Positions 10,016 to 21,029 are shown, counted from the stretch's first letter. The stretch is DNA of 64,000 nucleotides from Diploptera punctata (GCA_030220185.1 JASPKZ010010239.1:948001-1012000), one strand, 5' to 3'. Notes: generated by a model not told the origin, from the sequence alone. Translations and numbers: made by a program.

Positions 10016-10839
10016 TGACATGGTCTTGAATTATTCAAAAACCGAAAAATTACTTTATATCGATTACCATAGTGACTTGCCAATTTTTCTTTAATTACAC
10101 ATCCTATTAATTTTCAAAATACGTCTGTAATAATATATTCAGAAATTCGAGAAAAGTCGAATTATATTCAGACAAATAATATACAGGGTGTAAATTAATT
10201 ATACCGCGCAAATTTAACTACGTATAGAGGGTTATTATATAAGCATTTTGAGATAATGAACTAATGGTTTATGATTGAACATAACCAAGTTATGATTCAA
10301 TTGTAAAATGGTTGGCACGTCACTGATTATTTCAGATTAAAATGGAAACAATATCATACGGAGAATGTAACATGCAACAAATTGGGCATTTAGTTCAATA
10401 GTTATAGCAGTTTACTACCGACGCAAGTGAATGATTAATGCATCACGTTCGAAACTACCTACAGTATGTGTACACTTTTTCCTTTTTTCCTTTATTACGT
10501 ACGTACTGTATATTAGTTACGTATGTAGATTTACTTCTGGTTTATTGTTTATTCATTATTTTACAGAATACGGTATTGGAATGTCTGTGCAGTACACGAG
10601 TTACAAAACTACCTACGTACGTATTGTGCAGACAATTGTTTGAAAGGTTGTAATAATAATAAACATAGTATAGAGTACAGTAGGTTTAGTAAATAAATGT
10701 GTAATTATACTGTGCTGTACTTATGTACTTAGATAAAAGATATTGCTGTGATCACAAGAGTAAGAACATGAAGACGTACAGTGTACGTACACATGGGATA
10801 CATATAATGTTATTGGCAAATAGAAAGCAATACATCTGA
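10016..10839. other. mostly unassigned; possible solo mariner end at 10182
   Basis: ATACAGGGTGTAAATTAATT near 10182 resembles the TA-CAGGGTGT termini of mariner-like elements in this window, but no matching right end was found. TACG-rich segments at 10490-10640 are simple sequence. The ORFs at 10431 and 10438 are frame variants of this low-complexity stretch. Confidence 0.4.
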
Positions 10840-11211
10840 GTAAACCAGAAAAAAAGTAAAAAACCTGCAGACTCTATAGAGAAATTGTTCAAATTGGCCA
10901 CCTCCTTTCTCTCAACACAGATGACATCGGTGACTAAAGGATTTGCGTACCCCGTTCAAGATACCGGGTGTCTCGCGGATTACTTCAATATTGTGATTAT
11001 GTATGCAATTAACAGTTCATCTGTATCAACAGGGGTCGCATACACCAATGTTTTCAGGTGTCCCAACAAAAATAGTGAAGTGGACAGAGATCTGGAGAGC
11101 AAGGTGGCCACATTACAGTTGAACAACCTCTTATTATATCCAGCGGCCAGGATACACTTCAACCAAATGATTTCGCACATTTCGGCAGAAATGGAGAGGA
11201 GCCTGATGTGA
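10840..11211 (+). pseudogene. decayed coding sequence of unknown origin, first open segment
   Basis: An open frame of about 123 codons with no initiating ATG at its head. Composition is markedly more GC-rich and protein-like than the flanks (balanced residues, a LESKVATLQLNNLLLYPAAR segment). No motif is recognised. The frame closes at TGA 11209, and similar-looking coding continues in other frames to about 11900. It could be an old viral insertion, a transposon ORF or a host pseudogene. No intron signals were noticed. Confidence 0.45.
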
Positions 11212-11900
11212 AGAGGAACTTCTTCTACAATCTAGGTAGGACGTGCTCTAAAAAGTATTATAAATTACACCATTTAATATCTGGGGAAGAAGGTAGGGGA
11301 CAATGATGTGGTCGGAAATTACACCTATGCATACGTTCATCGAAAACCTCTCCTGTCGAAGATGGCATGAAGATTTTCATAATCCCACACATGACTGTTC
11401 TTTTAGTTCAGAACCACTCCATCCCTATTAAATATTACCTCACCAATGAATAGCATCGAGGAAAAGAAGTGCAGTGGCTTCAACAAAGCCCAATTACAAA
11501 TTTGCACCGCTTGAGCGAAGTCCACTGGCTGTAAGGCCTGTCTTTTTACAGATGAAACGGATAGAGCTGGTCTTCGTGCAGGAGTTCCCATACACTTTGA
11601 TCGTTCGTGTCCATTACACGTGGAACAGCACGAGTACTATTAGAAGGATCATCTTCCACCCTATGTAGAAAATTTTCTTCGAATTGTGCAGTGCGGTGCG
11701 TACGTACGTCTTTCATCGCCGTCTACTCAGTTTACTTTCAACGTCCTATGCTCCCGCAAACGCCTATCAACAGACTCTAAGGTTGTTCGATGAGGATGAC
11801 GTCTATTCGGATACCGATCTGCGTACATGACAGCAGCTCTTGCACCATTACCTTGTGCTGCATGATAAATAACATGCATTTCGGAAAGTAGAATTATTCC
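11212..11900 (+). pseudogene. continuation of the unknown decayed coding sequence
   Basis: GC content remains high. Short open segments occur in alternating frames, for example NFFYNLGRTCSKKYYKLHHL just after 11211 and a 64-codon open stretch at 11474-11668 containing APLERSPLAVRPVFLQ. This suggests frameshift decay of one protein of at least 300 residues. Composition falls to background by about 11900. The protein was not recognised. Confidence 0.4.
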
Positions 11901-12794
11901 ATGATGATTTCATGTAATTCGACTGATACTGATATAACTTCTAATCAGATGTTAATATAATAACCAATACAGGAATAGGTATTTTGCGTATGCCTATACT
12001 GAACAAATTTCAGTGTCAATATATCACAGAACACATGCAGGGAAGAAGAAAAAAGAGTGGCCTACCGGGATTTTAACCATCAGTGTTCGAATCTCAAATC
12101 CATCGCTTTAACCATTAAACCACACGTTAACTACACATATTCTGCGTGTTTCACTGCGGTAAGGCTCTCATAGTACCAATGTTACTTTAACGAGTGCAGT
12201 GGCGTGGAATCATCTGCTAAGTTCAATATTTTAAGGAATTTGATAACCCAATATTTCATCAATTTTGTTGATGAGTTATTAGCAATGAAATGATTACCAA
12301 GATCGGAAGTTATTCGAGTATAATTTTCACTCCTACTTTGCTCTCCTATCGATTTATCTGTATTAATTGTCGATTATTACGGTTCCCTATAACTAGCCCA
12401 TTTTCCATCGTAGACCATTGGTTCCCTTTTTCAAATGACTTGTATAATACCCCTCTGCAAGCAGTTAAATTTGTGCGGTTTAATTAATTTGCATTCTGTA
12501 GATGCATTCTCTGATCATTTAATTATTACTCAACGTTCAATTAAAAAACTAACAATACAAATAAACTAAAAATAAACGCCACGATTATTTATATACCTTT
12601 CTATTATTGGGTAAGAATTACGTTTTTAGATTCTTAATAAACATTATCATGGATATGTCAATCATTGCATGAATTCCTTTAACATTACATTTCTAACATA
12701 CCAAAATAATCAATATGACTAACTCTCCTCTATCCTAGAATCAATTTTTAGACCAAAGAAAGTCGATAAGAGGTGAATATAAATGATTGCCGCC
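11901..12794. other. unassigned, with a tRNA-like relic
   Basis: Apart from the tRNA-like block at 12050-12130, only AT-rich sequence without family resemblance. Confidence 0.4.
12050..12130 (-). repeat. tRNA-like SINE-head relic
   Basis: The minus strand carries GTGGTTTAATGGTTAAAGCG (A-box-like) and, about 35 bases on, GGTTAAAATCCCGG (B-box-like). No cloverleaf closes, and there is no clear SINE body. It is probably an old tRNA-derived SINE head. Confidence 0.4.
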
Positions 12795-12819
12795 TAATAA
12801 TATAATAATAATAATAATA

Positions 12820-12874
<55 letters not shown>

Positions 12875-12905
12875 AAACAATAATAATAATAATAATAATA
12901 ATAAT
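12795..12905. repeat. (TAA)n microsatellite
   Basis: About 110 bases of ATA/TAA triplets with one CAAAAAACAA interruption. It directly precedes a LINE-A fragment. Confidence 0.95.
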
Positions 12906-12914
12906 GTTTTATTT

Positions 12915-13240
12915 AAGCATAATACTGAGCTACATTATCTTTATGGCAAGCCAGATTTGACAATAACGTTAATATTGTCGTAAACTATGATGGATAGGAC
13001 ATGTGGCATGAACGGAGGGTGATGAATGGGGGCATTGAAAGGCCTTGTAGTAAAACCAGAAGGAAACCTTCCAGTTGGTAGGCCAAGAATAAGGTAGGAG
13101 AATAACATTATTAATTATTTGAGGGAAGTAAATTATACAGGGGATGGTTGGAAAATGTCTCAGGATAGGAATATATGGAGAGCTTATGTTAATAAACCGA
13201 TATGTTAACTTACCGATTCTATTGTGCCAGTGAGTTAGTC
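12915..13240 (+). mobile_element. LINE-A 3-prime fragment
   Basis: Matches LINE-A from the ELHYLYGKPD block through the GRPRIR-type motif to the GTGCCAGTGAGTTAGT terminus, with several indels. The KALAQDRDVWRAY-equivalent is truncated before its end. Confidence 0.88.
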
Positions 13241-13544
13241 GATATAATGTTTTATAAAGTATTATTTATTTTTCAAAGATTGGCATTAAAAAACAGTTTA
13301 AAGTATATTGACATAGTAATATTCTTCTTCCATTCATTTGTCGTTATATTACAGTTATTTTATAAATACGACAAGCTTCAGAACATACATATTCTAATAG
13401 GATAAATAATAAACCTTGTTTAGTATTGTTCGATAAGAGATATCTAACTGAGGCGATCGTATTTGATCACCCTGATTATCCAATATAGAGAGTTCTAACT
13501 TCTAAATTATTTGTAGTCTAGGATCATTCTTAAAGGGGGAAACC

Positions 13545-13872
13545 TAACTAACTAACTCCATGGCACAATAAGGCTAGAAGGCCCTTGGCCTATTAGCCGG
13601 CTGCTGGAATCATATTTACATCGGCTAATAACAGAGGTAGACGATCATCCTGCCAGTGTAAGAGTGACATGTGCTCAACATGTCGGATATAGCTAGTTTT
13701 CTCAACCTGGAGCCGCAATTTATTGTATCTACGCAAATTCCTCACGATGCTGGGTGGACATTGGTCCCATACTGACTGAAATTCCACGAGAAGATTTCTC
13801 CCCCATGGAGACCCGAACCAGCGGAAATTCCGTAGCTCTTCGCCAAGGGGAAAAGAACTCATGTCAAAGTAT
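13545..13872 (-). repeat. SINE-like or truncated repeat with (CTAA)n end
   Basis: Begins with CTAACTAACTAACTCCATGG, then a GC-rich body with a GGCCCTTGGCC palindrome-like block. I associate the ACTAACTCCATGGCAC end with dispersed insect repeats. A 100-codon open frame on the minus strand (13593-13895) has no recognised domain and may be chance. Confidence 0.4.
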
Positions 13873-13873
13873 A

Positions 13874-14535
13874 CGGGATGTTCGAAAATTCCCATTACAA
13901 ACTTATAGGAGTTGTAGAGGGGTCTAAGTATATAACGTTTTGAACTGGGAACTTTGTCGGGAAACGTACGCCGTTTTCGTGTTGCAGGTACAAGTTCGCA
14001 TTAAGAGTTTAAAATTCCCGCTTCTGCCGGGGATAAATCCGAAGTAATTTATTGATTTATGACTCGATTTATTACATTAACACAACTCAACATTCAATGA
14101 TTTTGTATCAATGTCCAATGTCAAGAAGAAAAAATAAACTTTTTTTTTATCGTAAGAATGGAGTGAGTGCATGAGAACATAATTCGCAGATGCAATGTCA
14201 GCAACGAGCTTGGTAGTCGCCACATCGAACTACTACGATAGTGGATAAGTACTCAATACAATGTTAAGTACAGCAGAGAAGATTAGTTTGCGTATAAACA
14301 ATTTATAAATACAGTAATAAAATAAAGTTTAATTATTATTCCATTGGCATTGGGTAATGTCAGGAAATCAGTGAATGTTTGGTTGTGTAAATGTAATTGA
14401 TTTATAAATAAAACATTGAATTACCATGGATTTATCCTCGGCAGAAGCATAAGATTTAAACGCTCAATACAATCTTGTGTCTGCAGCACGAAAAAGGTTA
14501 GTTTCCGGATACACGTTAGTATATAAGATCACTCA
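13874..14535. mobile_element. mariner-like non-autonomous element, right end truncated
   Basis: The left end is TA-CGGGATGTTCGAAAATTCC at 13872. The sequence from about 13922 to 14041 is an imperfect inverted repeat of about 14425-14535 (CTTCTGCCGGGGATAAATCC pairs with GGATTTATCCTCGGCAGAAG). The right copy stops before its outer ~50 bases, where LINE sequence takes over at about 14540. The spacer of about 380 bases is noncoding. The left flank abuts the SINE-like repeat. Confidence 0.65.
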
Positions 14536-14539
14536 GGCT

Positions 14540-14795
14540 TGGTTGGCTGGGGCATTTAATAAGAATGGATGATCATAAATTGGATAAGAAACTCTATAAA
14601 TGGAAAACTATAGGAGGCAGAGCAGTTGGAAGACCGAATATAAGATGGGAAGATAACACAATGAAAAATGTAAAGAAAATTAAAGCAACTAACTTGAATA
14701 TGGCAAGAGACAGAATGGCATGCAGGAGGATTGTTGAGAAGACCGAAACTTTCACCTTTGAAGTTTTCTCGACTTAGGATGATGATGATGATTCA
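14540..14795 (+). mobile_element. LINE 3-prime fragment (third lineage) with GAT tail
   Basis: The plus strand encodes GWGILIRMDDHKLDKKLYKW followed by GRPNIRWEDN and a stop, the usual LINE carboxy-terminal signature. It ends in a GATGATGATGAT tail at 14778. Only about 75 codons remain. It probably truncated the right arm of the preceding inverted-repeat element. Confidence 0.8.
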
Positions 14796-14872
14796 AAAAG
14801 TAATAAACTCAGATCCAGAAGCTTGTAATGTGAATTTCCAACACGCTGCAGGATACCTCGTCAAATCTACTA

Positions 14873-15354
14873 CAGGGTGTTCCATTCAAACCTCCCACAT
14901 TTAAATTAATCATATCTAACAAAGTATGCGAATTATGAAATGAGGGTGGTATTAAACGAAACAGAAACTCAAAGAATTTTCATTGTCACACACTAAAACA
15001 CCTCTATATGTGCACAATTAGTAGCACGAACAATATCAAGTCTGTATTCGATTTCGTGCCACGTTCTATCCAAATGACCACTGGTACTGTTGCAATTATG
15101 TCAAGGATACGGGTTCGTAAGTCATGAAGATCTTGCACTGGAATCGCAAACACGCGGTCTTTTACAGAACACAGTTCGTGCTCGTTGCTGAGGAGTCCCC
15201 ATTTTGTTTTATGTCATTATTGTCCAACATGCGACAGATGAATTAACTGCTGCAATGAAAACAAAAATTATTTTAGTTTCTCTTTCTTTTAATTCCAACC
15301 TCATTTCATAATTATGATTAATTAAAATGTGAGAGGTTTGAATGGGACACGGTG
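14873..15354 (-). mobile_element. 482-bp mariner-like deletion derivative with ~95-bp TIRs
   Basis: TA at 14871-14872 and 15355-15356 flanks terminal repeats CAGGGTGTTCCATTCAAACC and the complement of CACCGTGTCCCATTCAAACC. The similarity of the arms continues for about 95 bases. The interior, minus strand, retains a decayed transposase tail (TWHEIEYRLDIVRATN-like residues), the carboxy-terminal signature of an insect Tc1/mariner-superfamily group. It is therefore an internally deleted, non-autonomous derivative. Confidence 0.8.
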
Positions 15355-15356
15355 TA

Positions 15357-15823
15357 TATACTACACCAAAATAAATAATATATGTTTAGAAAGAGAAAGT
15401 AGGCATTAATATATCAATAGGTCTAATACATGAATGGATAATGATGGTGCTGATGTGCGACTTTAGTAAATACGCGTAAAAGGATATGAAGAGGAAACAT
15501 AATGTGAAAAGCTGGACAATTGAAATAGCAATTGTTCCACCTCTGTTGTAGATAAACATTTCTCTTCTCTAAAAGGTTTCAAAACCCTGGAACGAGCAAC
15601 CAGGCAATAAATAGATCGTACCCCCCTCCCCAACACGCAAATATATCGCTTACCCTCACCATAACATATCCCCGTAAAAGCTTTTCTGAATGTCTGGTCT
15701 TATGGCAAAGGGGTATAAGTCCAAGACAGTATTAAGGAAACGACTTATTTAATGTTTACTGCAGAGCAATTTAAGTAAACAAACAATGAATCAAATTTAT
15801 CACCGAAATTGACTTAATTCACA
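15357..15823. other. unassigned
   Basis: No family resemblance. It contains CCCCCCTCCCC near 15631 and a TATAAG at 15714 upstream of the candidate exon at 15824. Confidence 0.35.
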
Positions 15824-15875
15824 ATGACACTCAAACTCTCCTTCTTAGGATTTGTATTGATCTTTTCATATTTAG
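15824..15875 (+). CDS. candidate signal-peptide exon followed by a splice donor
   Basis: ATG opens MTLKLSFLGFVLIFSYL, a short basic start then a hydrophobic core typical of a secretion signal. It is followed immediately by G|GTAAGA, a strong consensus 5-prime splice site. Many insect small secreted proteins have this first-exon layout. I could not find a convincing second exon: downstream are a SINE-like repeat and LINE remains. Without the donor the frame runs on to 16012 (62 codons) with no further features. It could be chance. Confidence 0.25.
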
Positions 15876-16049
15876 GTAAGATCTTTGATTCTAGGGTAAA
15901 GTTTTTTGTTTCCCTCATCTGTAAGAAACTTAAGGCTCAAATGATTCCCGAACACAATCTGGCTATCGCAATCACCCATATCATATTCGCCTTTTGTAGT
16001 ATTAATGAATGAGTGAATGATGTGTATTGTCTTAAATTATTTTTTTGTC

Positions 16050-16240
16050 TCGGAGGCGGCCCTGAAATTCAGCTGATCGCACATCCAGAGAGACCCTTCA
16101 TGTCCTTGTATGGTCAAAAATTATTTGGGTAATCTGGAGTTAAATTCCTATCGCGACAGGGCGTGTCTTTGTAAGGCTATGGTGGAAGTGGGGTAGGTAA
16201 AGGTAACTACAAAGGGAGATAAATAGAGTGAAAGAGAGAG
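16050..16240 (+). repeat. dispersed repeat family C, degraded copy
   Basis: Shares GTCTCGGAGGCGGCCCTG, a GTGTC-xx-TGTAAGGC block and AAAGGTAACTACAAAG in order and spacing with the better copy at 55288-55480. It is probably a SINE or SINE fragment. Its mobilising partner is unknown. Confidence 0.6.
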
Positions 16241-16419
16241 ATTAATGTTTTCGGTAATTTCAGACGGAATTATTGTAATATCAGTCCAATCGGTCAACAT
16301 TTGTTCTTAAAAAGTGAGGGTGGAAATGGGAACCCATGTCTTACTCCCTATCAGCTCTAAGACCTATATATTGACCAAGTCCTTATTCTTGTTTTATTAT
16401 TTTTATATAGTGATTGAAT

Positions 16420-18110
16420 ATGCTGCTATTAAGTGCGCTGGGACCTTTTAATATTTATCGTAAGAGTTTTCTTTTAACTCTGTTAATATCGAATTTAAAT
16501 AAAAAAATAAAGACATATTATGTAGATAGTCTGAATTCTCTTATCTTTTCCATTTTTGTATCAGAGAAAAATGTATCTGTACAGGGGTCTACCTTTCCTG
16601 AATCCATATTGAACTTCCGATAAACCAGTTTAAAAATATATATTAATATTTTGTTCATAATTTTGGCATACAATTAATAGCAGGCATTTAAAAGTCTTTT
16701 ATTTCCCTATAATTAAAAAAAAGGTCTTTATCGCCTTTTTCTCTATATGGGGTGTATTATGGCTTGATTCCACTCAAATGGTAAATAACAACGTATCCAG
16801 CAAACATTGAAAAAAATTCAATATTTTTATGAAAAGATCAGATGTATGTTTAATTAGTTCCTTGTTAATTTCATCAGTAGCAGAAGACTTATTTTTATGA
16901 TCCGTTTAGAAACGCCTATTGCGATTAAATTTAATAACTAATCACATTTATATTTATTAATGTTCTCTCTTGATTATTAGTCAATTTTTTGTAATATAGC
17001 CAATCAATTTCTGGAATTGTCCTGAGTTTATGGTATCTCTCTTTTATTTAATAGTTCATAATTTTATATTATTTATTTCAGTTTGTATGTATATCATGTT
17101 ATAATTCACTAATATACCGATCCCAACTTTCCCTTTTAAATCTGCGGACATCTTTCTTTACCAGAGATTTTATTAATCTATCAAAAAGTACATTTTATTA
17201 GAAGATGTCAACGTTTTCAAGTAATCTTGCTTCTTCTCATTTGTCAGTGTTTTAGTTTCATCATTTCAGAATCTTAACCATCTTTTAGAATATTTATTTT
17301 CCTTACCATAAAGCTTTCAGCAAGGGCTTGTGTTATTTTCTTTAATATTTTATCATTCTTCGTTTATGTTATTATTTTTATTTGATTTGACATTGTTGAT
17401 CCAGTCTATTTTTATATAATAGTTCTATATTATCGTCAATTAATAGATAAACTTTGAAAGTTTATATTACTGGTTTTATTCTTCTTTTGGATTTTTTACA
17501 TATTTTCAATCTTGCTTACTACTATGAAGTGTGCTAAAGATATATCACAACATCTATATACTCTTGTGTCTTGTATCCGTGTACATGTATTTCTGTTTGA
17601 AAGTACATTATGTATTATACAGACTATACATCCTGCTTTCCATTTAAATGTATGGATACTAAGGTGACTGGAAACATTGTTAGTGATTCTGAGTTCGTTA
17701 TGTGCACAGAACTCTATAAATTTATATCCATTACCATTGACTGTGATTTCAACTTCAGAGCCTACTATCAATTTTACTTAATTATTTCCTAATCGACCAT
17801 TTAAGTCCCCTAATAAAAGTATATATTCATGCATATTTAACTGATCTATTATTGGTTGCAGTTCATTATAAAATTCGATGTTGTTATAAGTTTTTTCCCC
17901 CCCATGTCAGGGGCATATAATGATAACATTGAAGTATATTCTCTCTCTACTTCAAGACTTATCAGAACGATCGTTTCATCAATATATGTCTAAGATTGTA
18001 ATCTATTTTTAAGTCGTTTCTGAACCAAAATGGCTGCACTGCTGGCGTTCTCTGTTTCTGTTGTATAGTACTGTAATATTATAATATACTTTTGTATGTT
18101 TTGTTTCAGT
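16420..18110 (-). mobile_element. LINE fragment (fourth lineage): APE endonuclease and start of RT
   Basis: Read on the minus strand from 18040. YTSMLSLYAPDM is followed by LLGDLNGRLGN (endonuclease Asp-Asn motif) at about 17800, then a 91-codon open segment (17771-17496) ending in DISLAHFIVVSKI, the decayed SDH-type catalytic end. Near 16730-16790 EWNQAIIHPIYREKGDK opens the RT, and further RT-like residues run to about 16420. The copy is full of stops and truncated at both ends. It belongs to a lineage other than LINE-A. Confidence 0.75.
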
Positions 18111-18592
18111 TATAGTTTTTAATGATATTTAAATTTTCTACATATAGTTTATCTTCTAATTACTTAGTGTTACATGAAATCAATTTTTGTCAATATAATT
18201 TGTTTTGTAACTAGTGTGTGCAGCCTTTTTTTTTTATTCAACAGTCTAATTGTGTAACATTTAAATCAAACGCATTGCTGAAAATAGTACAAATAATATA
18301 GCACATGTACACACAACTATTTTTACAGATAATACGCTAGTTAGCAGTTTATTTAAAACTTTACCAAATTTAGCCAACAATTTTAAATTGAAGCTATTCA
18401 AGATAGGCTATGAGACCTCTTGACCCATCCCAAGACTAAATGTTTTGTATTTGCTGTTTCCATCTTATACTTAGATGACCTACTATCCGTTTTCCAATTT
18501 GACTATAGAAAAAGTTGTAGAAGTAGATGTAGATGTATAAGGTGTATTTTTTAAATGTTCATGACATTTGCTACATATTGTGTAGACCTAAT
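18111..18592. other. unassigned
   Basis: AT-rich; nothing recognised. Confidence 0.4.
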
Positions 18593-18967
18593 TCTAATTT
18601 CAGCACTTTTACTTCTACTTCAACCCGGATGTATTCATTGTTTTATCGTCACTCCCCGTAAAGACCAAAGAAACCTAACATCACGAGAATCGGATTTATT
18701 TGCTCCAAATAATGAACTCTTACACTCTCGTGTTTTCCATCATCGGCCAACTTCACTGGATAATTTGACAGCCATTACTGTCTAATTTCAGCACTTTTAC
18801 TTCTACTTCAACCCGGATGTATTCATTGTTTTATCGTCACTCCCCGTAAAGACCAAAGAAACCTAACATCACGAGAATCGGATTTATTTGCTCCAAATAA
18901 TGAACTCTTACACTCTCGTGTTTTCCATCATCGGCCAACTTCACTGGATAATTTGACAGCCATACTG
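18593..18967. repeat. 188-bp tandem duplication, almost identical units
   Basis: 18593-18780 and 18781-18967 differ visibly only by a single T near the end (CCATTACTG against CCATACTG). Each unit begins at TCTAATTTCAG, which resembles a splice acceptor, and contains CCCCGTAAAG, which resembles a donor, 54 bases later. The near identity implies a recent duplication or an assembly doubling. Confidence 0.95.
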
Positions 18968-20177
18968 TTTTTAATATGAATACCATGCATTTTACTGCAA
19001 GTTCCAGAATGTATATTATTAATGTGATTGGATTAACAATGGAATTAGATATTTTCCAAGAAAAGAATGGCCTGGTAGAGGCGAAAAATTCCAACTGCTG
19101 GTTTTCCTCATTGAAGAATCTTTGTACAAAAATTTAATTTAGTTGAAATTTCAATCTACACTGTTTGAAAAATCAGTTGAAAATGTGCACCCTTTTGGTT
19201 AGCTGTCAGCATGTATACTACCTTTCATTTAAATTCTAGGAATCCATTAGATGACTTTTTTATTGTATTTGGTTATTTTCACATGCAATCAAAGACTTCA
19301 ATTTGATCGAGACATCAGAATGCAAGTATCCTTCTTTCAGTGCTTTGGTTAAAAAAACGTGCTAGACTCTCCTATGTAGGAACTTTCATCAAAAAAGCTG
19401 TATACTGTGTATAGAACGAGAGCCTTAAAAACATTTTGACAAAAATAACTATGTATAGATCGTTCTGGCAATATTCGTATAGTAAATTATATGGAAATAT
19501 ATTTAAAAATTCACACCAAATATTTGAGAGAAGGGTCTGCGTCCCCTCAACTAAAGCACTGATACTTTTGCAGTAAAATGTTATTAATTTTAATATCAAT
19601 TAAAGCCAGTCATTCATATTTTCTTACGGAGTGTCCACTTTATAATGAGTGAAGGAGTAACATTAATATAATTACGAAGATTTATATGAAAAAAATTGCA
19701 ATGTTGTGTCTGAATCTAGATGTTCCCATTATATATCCACAACATACTAACCAGACAGGGTATTAGATTACAAATAGCTTTGAGTTATGAGAAGATAACA
19801 TTCGCCCACATTTTCACTAAAAGGCTTGAGGACACAGTTACTCGTAAAGGACTGGAGGCAGTCTCTTGTAACAAAAATGACAAGCTTATGTGGACCTGTA
19901 AATCTACTACACAGGCAACACATACTTGTCGAATTTTTAAGTGTAATATTTTTAAAATATATGGTGTTTAATATTTATCAAAAATGGCAATAAAACGTTA
20001 TTTAGACAAGCCGAAAATAATATAAGTGTGCACCTTTTAAGTACGTGTTAATTGTGCTATAAATGTAATCAGAAAGTCATAAAATGTATTTTTTTTTGTA
20101 AAAAAACTATTAAATTTATTTGTGTATTATTTTGTAATGAATATACGTAATGGAAAAATTTTGTCTTCGAATAATAA
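18968..20177. other. unassigned
   Basis: No ORF with coding character and no shared repeat recognised. Confidence 0.4.
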
Positions 20178-20280
20178 TGACTATTTAACTCATGCCCCAA
20201 ATGGGAGTCAATGACCAATTACGTTTCAATGATTTCTGTTTTACAACCAATCAGAGTCGTGTTTCACGAAATATTTATCA
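20178..20280 (+). repeat. dispersed ~100-bp repeat, copy 1
   Basis: TGACTATTTAACTCATGCCC through GTCGTGTTTCACG is about 90 percent identical to 59146-59248. Both contain ACAACCAATCA and GACCAAT, CCAAT-like boxes. No termini are recognisable. It may be part of a longer element. Confidence 0.8.
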
Positions 20281-20353
20281 GTGTTATATTTACCATATTA
20301 AAGAAAGCTCCTGCTTTATAATATTCTGAACAGGTCTGACCATTATTTTGCAG

Positions 20354-20463
20354 TGACTGAGCCTGTGAGAAATACGGCTACCAGATTGTATATATAGTGC
20401 ATGAATGTTGACTGAGCCCGTGAGAAATACGGCTACCAGATTGTATATATAGTGCATGAATGT
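20354..20463. repeat. 55-bp tandem duplication
   Basis: TGACTGAGCCTGTGAGAAAT at 20354 repeats at 20409 with one visible difference (CCTG to CCCG). The units are head to tail. Confidence 0.95.
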
Positions 20464-20632
20464 CAACACATGCCGCATGAGGGAGTTAATATAAAAATAT
20501 TTGTAGCAGTTGATTATACCACAAAAAAAGAAACCACTGTTTTGAATGTCAACACATGCCGCATGAGGGAGTTAATATAAAAATATTTGTAGCAATTGAT
20601 TATACCACAAAAAAAGAAACCACTGTTTACAC
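20461..20632. repeat. 86-bp tandem duplication
   Basis: TGTCAACACATGCCGCATGA at 20461 repeats at 20547. Units differ by one base in the body (GCAGTTG to GCAATTG). It directly abuts the 55-bp duplication. Confidence 0.95.
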
Positions 20633-20965
20633 GTTCTTAAATGTATTTTTTCCCAGGTAACAATCCAGAAAAATATAATTGTCATATTTACATCATACGA
20701 CATCAGAAATGAATTAATATACAGTTTGATGTGTTTCATTTTTTCTCCACTAGAGAGCATTCTTACAATATTGCGTTCCTTTGGCAATAAATAGTATGAT
20801 CTGGTTGCAGTGATAAACAAAAGAAGCAGATGAAGCGTACCTATCGTTTCTCATTTGTTTTCAAACATCGCCGTTTACATTAAATATATAAATATTAAAA
20901 TAACTATAGTTAAATAATGATTTGTGAGTAAACAGCTTAATTTTATTCGTTAAATAGTGCTAACA

Positions 20966-21021
20966 AATGCCACTCTTGATTTCCAAATTCTCTAGATAAA
21001 TTGGAAATCAGTCGTGGCATT
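20966..21021. repeat. short inverted repeat (21-bp arms)
   Basis: 20966-20986 pairs with 21001-21021 apart from about three positions, across a 14-base loop. The right arm and its flank (21002-21030) match 28 of 29 bases at 60141-60169, the start-codon region of the Gag-like ORF there. Confidence 0.75.
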
Positions 21022-21029
21022 ACTTATGA

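Noticed and set aside
10490..10640. TACG-rich stretch as a telomere-like repeat
   Set aside because: Irregular short runs only. The canonical insect telomere unit TTAGG is not arrayed here.
15714..15719. TATAAG as the TATA box of the candidate exon at 15824
   Set aside because: No initiator at the expected distance was seen; too common a motif in AT-rich DNA to call.
18555..18785. 76-codon frame with a hydrophobic start, as a secreted protein gene
   Set aside because: Most of it lies in the freshly duplicated 188-bp unit, and no upstream promoter or homologous domain supports it. The splice-like signals there are reported separately as a weak finding.
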